Origin: Selenomonas sp. ND2010
GTDB taxonomy: Bacteria; Bacillota; Negativicutes; Selenomonadales; Selenomonadaceae
Assembly: GCF_000702005.1 (NCBI RefSeq)
Contig: NZ_JNKI01000001.1
Span: 248,001-312,000, forward strand
Length of the DNA stretch: 64,000 bases
Direction: 5' to 3'
Position 1 is the stretch's first letter. Every line of letters starts with the position of its first letter. The notes below the pieces were generated by a model. That model ran no database searches, was not told the DNA's origin, and was given only the letters and a program-made list of their open reading frames with translations. The translations under genes and the position numbers were made by a program. Of this stretch, positions 58,441-64,000 are shown piece after piece.

Positions 58441-60984
58441 ATGGAAAAGTTTAACGGGAAAATCGAAAAGACCAGTGACAGTTTCTTGAATATGCTTGCA
58501 AATGAGAATCCCTTTGAGGTGCTTTATACGGCGCGTAATTCGGGTAAATGGAAGATAAGTTATGACGCGCAAGGCCAGATTGCCAAGATGTCCTGGAATG
58601 ACTCGTTTAAAGCCATGCTAGGCTATAAAGATGATGTGGAATTTACGCAGGTCATGTCGCATTGGCTCGATTATGTCTTACCGGAAGACCGCGGGCGCAT
58701 TTTTAAGCATGTCGATGAAGTCGATAAATGTCAGGAAGATGGCGCCGTTTTTCATATCGAATTTCGCATGTGGCGCAAGGACAACGTGGCACGCTGGTTT
58801 CATATCGCCGTGCGCAAACTTCGTGATAAAGACGGAGTCCCGTGGCAAGCCGTAGGAATCATGACCGATGTTACGGAACAAAAACAGGTTGAATTGCAAC
58901 GGCAAATGTATAGAGTGCTGGCACAGGAGTTTTTGACCACTTATATCATCGATGCCTTAAATCATACCATACGCGTCGTCCGCAACGATGGCAAAGCCGA
59001 AAATGCCAACGAAGAGCTGGCGGCATTCGATGGCGGTTCTTATGAGGAATTCCTCGAAAATTTATGCGAAAAATATATCGTTCCGGAGGATCGCGCTTGG
59101 ATAAAACGTGATGTTTCCATAGACTCCTTGATGAAAAAAACGCAAGCGGGCAATTTATACCATGTGAATTTTATGCTGGTCGATGAATGCAATCGGCGTT
59201 GTTATTATCAAGGAACGTATTCACGGATCATTGATGAAAATGGCAATGTTGCTTTTTTCTATGGCTGCCGTGATGTCAGTGAGATTGTCGAGAAGGAGCG
59301 GCAAAAGCAGGACGAGATACAGGAGCGGCGCCGGCAGCTGGCCGAAGCCTACGAGACCCAGGAAGCCCAGCTCGAAGAAATCCGTGTGCTCAACGACGAG
59401 TTGGAAATTGCCAAAGATGCCGCCAATGCGGCCAACAAAGCCAAGACGGCGTTCCTATTCAATATGTCGCACGATATCCGCACGCCGATGAATGCCATTA
59501 TCGGTTTCACGAATCTCATCGAAAAAAATCTGGACAATCCAGAACAGGTGCGGGAGTATCTGAAAAAAATACAGGCATCCAACGAGTTCTTGCTGTCGCT
59601 TATCAATAACGTACTCGAAATGGCTCGGATTGAAAGCGGCAAGACGACGATTGATGAATCCTACGGCAATGCCCGCGAGATCTATCAGGCCATTTGCTCG
59701 GTTTTTGAGACGCAGATGCGGGAAAAGGACCTCCATTTTTCGCATACGCTTGATGTCGAGCATGAAGACTTGCTGGTCGATTTCACCAAGTTCCGCGAAA
59801 TCATGCTGAACCTTTTGAGCAATGCCTATAAATACACGCCAGCTGGTGGCAGCGTCTCGATGGATATCCGCGAGATTCCCTCAGTGAAAGCGGGGGTGGC
59901 GTACTATCAGGTCACGATTGCCGATACGGGAATGGGCATGCCAGAAGAATTCCTGCCGCATCTTTATGAAGCGTTTACGCGCGAGAAAACGACAACGCAG
60001 AGCGGCATCATGGGGACGGGCCTTGGCATGATGATTGTCAAGGAACTCGTGGATTTATTGGGCGGAACGATCGAAGTATCCAGCAAACTAGGGAAGGGAA
60101 CTACGTTTGTCGTTACGTTCCCCTTTCGCATCGCGGAGCGCTTAGTTCACACAGGCAAACAGGAGAATACGGTTCGGGATTATGCGAAATTCCAGGGCAT
60201 GCGTATCCTCTTAGCGGAAGACAATGAGCTCAATGCGGAAATCGCCATGGCGATTCTGAGTGATAAAGGATTCGAGGTGGAGCATGCAGCGGATGGTGAA
60301 GCTGCCGTCGCTATGATGACCGCGGCAGCAGAAGGGCAGTATGACTTGGTTCTCATGGATATTCAGATGCCAAAGCTCAATGGCTATGAGGCAACGCGCC
60401 GGATTCGAAAGCTGGCGAATCCCTATCAAGCGGAAATTCCTATTATTGCGATGACGGCCAATGCCTTTGATGAAGACAAGCACCGCACGGTGCTGGCGGG
60501 AATGAACGCCCATGTGCCCAAACCCTTTGACGTCGATAAACTCTACGATACGATCGAGGAGGTTCTGCTCGAGAAAGACCGTTACGTTCATCACGATGCC
60601 CTGGAAACCTTTCGGGAGAAATACCAGCAGCTTGGCTGTTTATGCGGCTTTTTTGTTTATCGGGCTGGTTTTGATGAACAGATCATTTATGCGGATGCGG
60701 ATACCGCTGCTATTTTTGGCTGTTCGACGATAGCCGAATTTATGCAGTTTGTCGGTGGTTCCTTCAAAACAATGGTTCATGTAGAAGATATCTTTGCCGT
60801 GCAGCAAGCGATTGAGGAACAACAGCAGGAGTCTAGTGACAACCTCGATTACATCGACTATGACATCATCCGCAAGGACGGTGTCATCCGGCATGTGGCC
60901 GATGTGGGATATAAGGTGTTTAATGGAACCGAATATGTCTATTACGTTTACTTAGCTGATGTGACGGAATTAAACATAGACTGA
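58441..60984 (+). CDS. Hybrid sensor histidine kinase with receiver and C-terminal PAS
   Basis: An 847-residue soluble kinase. Order: PAS-fold (about 30-150), a second PAS-like region (160-285), coiled coil, HisKA with FNMSHDIRTPMNAI (H344), HATPase with NLLSNAYKY and GTGLGMMIV, receiver with LLAEDNEL and VLMDIQMP (D640), then a third PAS-like domain (about 725-845) after the receiver. No membrane helix is seen, so it senses a cytoplasmic cue. A PAS domain at the very end, after the receiver, is unusual. No response regulator is adjacent. It interrupts the truB-ribF linkage of the translation operon. Confidence 0.85.
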   Translation: MEKFNGKIEKTSDSFLNMLANENPFEVLYTARNSGKWKISYDAQGQIAKMSWNDSFKAMLGYKDDVEFTQVMSHWLDYVLPEDRGRIFKHVDEVDKCQEDGAVFHIEFRMWRKDNVARWFHIAVRKLRDKDGVPWQAVGIMTDVTEQKQVELQRQMYRVLAQEFLTTYIIDALNHTIRVVRNDGKAENANEELAAFDGGSYEEFLENLCEKYIVPEDRAWIKRDVSIDSLMKKTQAGNLYHVNFMLVDECNRRCYYQGTYSRIIDENGNVAFFYGCRDVSEIVEKERQKQDEIQERRRQLAEAYETQEAQLEEIRVLNDELEIAKDAANAANKAKTAFLFNMSHDIRTPMNAIIGFTNLIEKNLDNPEQVREYLKKIQASNEFLLSLINNVLEMARIESGKTTIDESYGNAREIYQAICSVFETQMREKDLHFSHTLDVEHEDLLVDFTKFREIMLNLLSNAYKYTPAGGSVSMDIREIPSVKAGVAYYQVTIADTGMGMPEEFLPHLYEAFTREKTTTQSGIMGTGLGMMIVKELVDLLGGTIEVSSKLGKGTTFVVTFPFRIAERLVHTGKQENTVRDYAKFQGMRILLAEDNELNAEIAMAILSDKGFEVEHAADGEAAVAMMTAAAEGQYDLVLMDIQMPKLNGYEATRRIRKLANPYQAEIPIIAMTANAFDEDKHRTVLAGMNAHVPKPFDVDKLYDTIEEVLLEKDRYVHHDALETFREKYQQLGCLCGFFVYRAGFDEQIIYADADTAAIFGCSTIAEFMQFVGGSFKTMVHVEDIFAVQQAIEEQQQESSDNLDYIDYDIIRKDGVIRHVADVGYKVFNGTEYVYYVYLADVTELNID

Positions 60985-61009
60985 CAGAACGCCATAAGTG
61001 TAGTATAAT
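60981..61009 (+). promoter_or_regulatory. Promoter of ribF
   Basis: CTGACA (60981-60986) and TATAAT (61004-61009) have 17-bp spacing, 36 bp before the ribF ATG. It overlaps the kinase stop. Confidence 0.75.
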
Positions 61010-61045
61010 ATACCGATGAAAAATTCTTTATAAACAGGTGATATC

Positions 61046-61975
61046 ATGAAAATATACTCGAAGCTGACCGCTTTGAGCAAGGAATACCAAAATATTGTCG
61101 TGGCGTTAGGCATGTTTGATGGCGTTCACATCGGACATCAGAGCATCATTTGCCGGGCCGTAGAGCTGGCAAAAGAGATCAAGGGAACCGCGGTGGTTTT
61201 TACCTTCAGCAATCATCCGATGTCGGTCATTGCTCCTGTGGCGCTGCCGAAACAAATTGGCAACAATCTGCTTCGGCAGCGTCGTCTGTCGGAGCTTGGC
61301 GTCGACGTGCTCGTTTCGATTCCGTTTACGAAGGACTTCGCCGCCAAAAGCCCCGAGGAATTCCTCGCGATGCTAAAAACGTATTTTGCGCCGCGGTATG
61401 TGGTAACAGGGCCTAATTATACCTTTGGCTCGAAGGGAAAGGGAACCCAGCGCCAGCTGCTTCGGGAGGGCAAAGACTACGGATTTCAGGCAGAAGTATG
61501 CCAGGCAATCCTGCGGGACGGAAGACCTGTCAGCAGTACGCGCATCCGCGCGCTGATCGATTTGGGGCATCTTGAAGAAACAAACGATTTTCTCGGCTAT
61601 CCCTTCACGGTGGTTGACCGCGTGATTCATGGCGACAAGCGGGGACGGACGCTGGGCTTTCCTACCGCGAATCTGGCCATTCCTGACGAGCGGGTCATGC
61701 TTCCCCATGGTGTTTACGCCTGTGAGGTAGTTTATGAAGGCAAACACTACGCTGGTCTTGCCAACATCGGCAATAATCCAACCTTTGAGGGCTGCAACTG
61801 CCGGCTGGAGGTAAACATCCAGGACTTCAACCAGAATATCTATGATAAAGTGATTGAAGTGAGATTCCTAGGCAAGCTGCGCGACGAGAAAAAATTCCAG
61901 GGAATCGATGCCTTAGTGGCGCAAATGCATCGAGACAAAGAAAATGCGCGGAAGTATTGGCGTGAAATCTTATAA
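61046..61975 (+). CDS. ribF: Bifunctional riboflavin kinase / FAD synthetase
   Basis: A 309-residue enzyme making FMN and FAD. The N-terminal nucleotidyltransferase has GMFDGVHIGHQSII (HxGH) and GPNYTFGSKGKG; the C-terminal flavokinase has GDKRGRTLGFPTANLA and ANIGNNPTFEG. Length equals the family. It has its own promoter, likely because of the upstream kinase insertion. The start is at the first ATG; AACAGGTGAT is its ribosome site. Confidence 0.95.
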   Translation: MKIYSKLTALSKEYQNIVVALGMFDGVHIGHQSIICRAVELAKEIKGTAVVFTFSNHPMSVIAPVALPKQIGNNLLRQRRLSELGVDVLVSIPFTKDFAAKSPEEFLAMLKTYFAPRYVVTGPNYTFGSKGKGTQRQLLREGKDYGFQAEVCQAILRDGRPVSSTRIRALIDLGHLEETNDFLGYPFTVVDRVIHGDKRGRTLGFPTANLAIPDERVMLPHGVYACEVVYEGKHYAGLANIGNNPTFEGCNCRLEVNIQDFNQNIYDKVIEVRFLGKLRDEKKFQGIDALVAQMHRDKENARKYWREIL

Positions 61976-61989
61976 TTTGGTTTTAGGCA

Positions 61990-62019
61990 TTTACAAAGTC
62001 CGTGTATTTATGCTATACT
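61990..62019 (+). promoter_or_regulatory. Promoter of rpsO
   Basis: TTTACA (61990-61995) and TATACT (62014-62019) are 18 bp apart, 105 bp before rpsO. Confidence 0.7.
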
Positions 62020-62026
62020 AGCAAAA

Positions 62027-62100
62027 GGTGGTTTTTCACCACAGGACCTCAGCTCAGCTTGCGAAGTTCTCCGACGCACCCTTAGCTGATGGCTAATATT
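62027..62100 (+). promoter_or_regulatory. Structured rpsO leader, probable S15 autoregulatory site
   Basis: The leader folds a GTGG/CCAC hairpin (62028-62042) and TTAGC/GCTAA (62082-62096); CAGCT near 62050 can instead pair with AGCTG at 62084-62088. rpsO leaders are known to bind free S15 and block their own translation, and competing stems near the ribosome site fit that. Confidence 0.5.
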
Positions 62101-62123
62101 TTATTTATAGGAGGAGTTTTCAC

Positions 62124-62399
62124 ATGTTAACTCAGGAAGCAAAACAGGAAATCATGCAGAAGTATGCCGTTCACGAGGGTGACACGGGTTCGCCGGAAGT
62201 ACAGATCGCTGTTCTCACGGCTCGCATCCAGTACCTCACGGACCATCTGAAGGAGCACAAAAAGGATCATCATTCCCGTCGTGGCCTGCTGAAAATGGTT
62301 GGTCATCGTCGCCGTCTCCTCAGCTACCTCTACAAGACGGACATCGAGCGTTATCGTTCCATCATCGCTAAGCTCGGCATCCGCGCTACGATTGGCTAA
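62124..62399 (+). CDS. rpsO: 30S ribosomal protein S15
   Basis: A 91-residue S15. [21 protein letters not shown] (broken at DTG) and [25 protein letters not shown] are the universally conserved 16S-binding segments. AGGAGG lies well before the ATG. It keeps the usual rpsO-pnp order, but a terminator separates the two genes. Confidence 0.97.
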   Translation: MLTQEAKQEIMQKYAVHEGDTGSPEVQIAVLTARIQYLTDHLKEHKKDHHSRRGLLKMVGHRRRLLSYLYKTDIERYRSIIAKLGIRATIG

Positions 62400-62417
62400 T
62401 AACAGGCGATTCCTGAT

Positions 62418-62446
62418 AAAAAAGCGGGTTTTATCCCGCTTTTTTT
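62418..62446 (+). terminator. Intrinsic terminator between rpsO and pnp
   Basis: AAAAAAGCGGG and CCCGCTTTTTTT pair around a 6-nt loop and end in seven Ts. Confidence 0.85.
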
Positions 62447-62539
62447 ACTTTACCATAAAGGATTATTCCCAAATACGTCGAACATGATACATTACGTTGG
62501 AAATAATTATCGTACTAACATACTAGGAGGAATAGATTC

Positions 62540-64000
62540 ATGCAGAGTTTCGAAATGGAACTGGGGGGCCGCAAGCTCGTCATTGAGAACGGAAAAATGG
62601 CGAAACAGGCAAATGGTGCGGTACTGGTTCGCTACGGCGATACGGTCGTGCTGGTTACGGCTACGGCATCCGCTGAACCGCGCGAGGGCGTAGACTTCTT
62701 CCCGCTGACGGTTGATTATGAGGAAAAGATGTATGCAGCGGGCAAGATTCCGGGCGGCTTCATCAAACGCGAAGGCCGTCCGTCAAGCGATGCCATTCTC
62801 TGCGCTCGTTTGATTGACCGTCCGATTCGTCCGCTCTTCCCGAAAGGCTTCCGCAACGACGTACAGATTGTTGCTACGGTTCTGTCGGTAGAGCAGGACA
62901 ATGCGCCAGAACTTGCTGCTATGATTGGTGCCTCGGCAGCCTTGACGGTTTCGGATATCCCGTTCATGGGCCCGATTGCCGGCGTCCGCGTTGGCCGCGT
63001 AAACGATGAATTCGTCATCAACCCGACGGAGGAGCAGCGCAAGGTTTCGACGCTGAACCTTACGGTGGCTGGCTCGAAAGATGCCGTCATGATGGTTGAG
63101 GCTGGTGCCAACGAACTGCCGGAGGATGTCATCCTTGACGCTATCCTCTACGGACACAAAGAAATCCAGCGCATCGTCGCCTGGCAGGAAGAGATTCAGC
63201 AGGCTTGCGGCAAAGAAAAACGCGAAGTCAAGCTGTTCACGGTTCCCGAAGAACTCGAAAAAGCCATCAGCGACTATGCCAAAGATCGTCTCGACGAAGC
63301 AACGCGCAATCCCGACAAACTCGACCGCGATGCGCATATCGCCGACATCAACGCCGATGTCATGGAGCATTTCCTCGTCGACTATCCGGAAATGGATAAA
63401 GAGATTGCCATGGCTCTGCATGACCTCGAAAAATCCATCGTCCGTCATATGATTACGCACGAGAAGATTCGTCCGGACGGCCGTGAGGTCGAAGAAGTAC
63501 GTCCGGTAAGCTGCGAAGTTGGCCTGTTGCCGCGCACGCATGGCTCCGGTCTCTTTACCCGTGGCCAGACGCAGGTGCTCACGGTTACGACGCTGGGCTC
63601 GCTCGGCGATGAGCAGATTATCGATGGCCTTGGACCTGAGACAAAGAAACACTACATCCATCACTATAACTTCCCAGGCTACTCGGTCGGTGAAGCTAAG
63701 CCAATCCGCAGCCCGGGCCGTCGCGAAATTGGCCATGGTGCGTTGGCTGAGCGCGCACTCGTACCGGTTATCCCGTCCACGGAAGAATTCCCGTATACGA
63801 TTCGCCTCGTATCGGAAATCCTCGAGTCCAACGGCTCAAGCTCCATGGGCTCGGTCTGCGGCTCCACGCTGTCGCTGATGAACGCCGGCGTGCCCATCAA
63901 ACGTCCGGTCTCGGGCGTCGCTATGGGCCTCGTTAAAGAGGGCGATGCCTACACGATTCTCACCGATATCCAGGGCATGGAAGATGCTCTCGGCGATATG
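62540..64000 (+). CDS. pnp: Polyribonucleotide nucleotidyltransferase (PNPase), 3' end outside the window
   Basis: The first 487 codons of an enzyme usually about 690-700 residues long; the frame is open at the window edge. It shows the first RNase PH domain ([31 protein letters not shown]), the helical domain, and the start of the second RNase PH domain ([47 protein letters not shown]). It degrades RNA 3' to 5' with phosphate. The ATG at 62540 follows AGGAGG. TTGGAA near 62498 may be a weak -35 of its own promoter. Confidence 0.96.
   Translation, partial: MQSFEMELGGRKLVIENGKMAKQANGAVLVRYGDTVVLVTATASAEPREGVDFFPLTVDYEEKMYAAGKIPGGFIKREGRPSSDAILCARLIDRPIRPLFPKGFRNDVQIVATVLSVEQDNAPELAAMIGASAALTVSDIPFMGPIAGVRVGRVNDEFVINPTEEQRKVSTLNLTVAGSKDAVMMVEAGANELPEDVILDAILYGHKEIQRIVAWQEEIQQACGKEKREVKLFTVPEELEKAISDYAKDRLDEATRNPDKLDRDAHIADINADVMEHFLVDYPEMDKEIAMALHDLEKSIVRHMITHEKIRPDGREVEEVRPVSCEVGLLPRTHGSGLFTRGQTQVLTVTTLGSLGDEQIIDGLGPETKKHYIHHYNFPGYSVGEAKPIRSPGRREIGHGALAERALVPVIPSTEEFPYTIRLVSEILESNGSSSMGSVCGSTLSLMNAGVPIKRPVSGVAMGLVKEGDAYTILTDIQGMEDALGDM

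Noticed and set aside
62458-62539. Promoter for pnp
   Set aside because: TTGGAA with a CATACT-like -10 is too weak to call; read-through from rpsO is equally possible despite the terminator.

Overview
The window looks like a chromosomal segment of a diderm, anaerobic Firmicute of the class Negativicutes, most like the Selenomonas/Mitsuokella group. This is inferred from protein flavour, not from a search. The pointers are a Gram-positive-style rimP-nusA-ylxR-ylxQ-infB-rbfA-nrnA-truB-ribF-rpsO-pnp order, anaerobic enzymes (rubredoxin-flavoprotein, ferredoxin, methylglyoxal synthase), type IV pilus ATPases, a spermidine pathway through carboxyspermidine, and frequent TTG starts. No rRNA, tRNA, CRISPR array or integrase was seen.

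Layout. 1-12 kb: an exported protein, a ROK regulator with a perfect palindromic operator, a PHP phosphatase, several transporters, a ketopantoate reductase, a ferredoxin-like protein, an LtaS-like sulfatase-fold enzyme, methylglyoxal synthase, a 28-residue membrane peptide on its own transcript and an acyl-CoA ligase. 12-25 kb: type IV pilus genes (pilB, pilT, pilC) separated by unrelated genes (DUF1294, two orphan membrane proteins, a UvrD-type helicase, a flavoredoxin-rubredoxin). An A+T-rich cargo of about 3.8 kb lies between a truncated copy of pilT and the intact pilT. It carries an XRE regulator with a small membrane partner and an HTH protein with a large PcfJ-Sel1 protein. 24-34 kb: TtcA-like enzyme, MFS, Trk/Ktr potassium uptake, MATE, deformylase-like, queC, an OFA-type MFS behind a probable ZTP riboswitch, a nitroreductase-like protein and a decayed flavoredoxin copy. 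34-36.4 kb: Ni/Co ECF transporter. 36.5-43.4 kb: a complete arginine-to-spermidine operon. 43.5-51 kb: pyrophosphatase, PcrA, a FIST plus soluble MCP pair, and two small unknown genes. 51.2 kb to the end: the translation operon, interrupted by a large hybrid histidine kinase between truB and ribF, and ending in pnp, which is cut by the window edge.

How the genes work together. SpeA, AguA and AguB turn arginine into putrescine through agmatine. The carboxyspermidine dehydrogenase and NspC then extend it to spermidine, with SpeE as a parallel or repurposed aminopropyltransferase. TrkH and TrkA homologues form one K+ uptake system. CbiM(+PDGLE), CbiQ and CbiO form one metal importer. The nusA-infB cluster couples transcription, initiation and ribosome maturation.

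The strongest unexplained signals are: (1) a palindrome TTGAC-NN-GTCAA found nine times perfectly where about 0.06 are expected, including a four-copy, 13-bp-period array before speE and copies over -35 elements; (2) a ZTP-type riboswitch with terminator and antiterminator before the OFA transporter; (3) the HTH/PcfJ-Sel1 cargo beside the pilT duplication, with a nested-stem possible RNA at 21994-22078.
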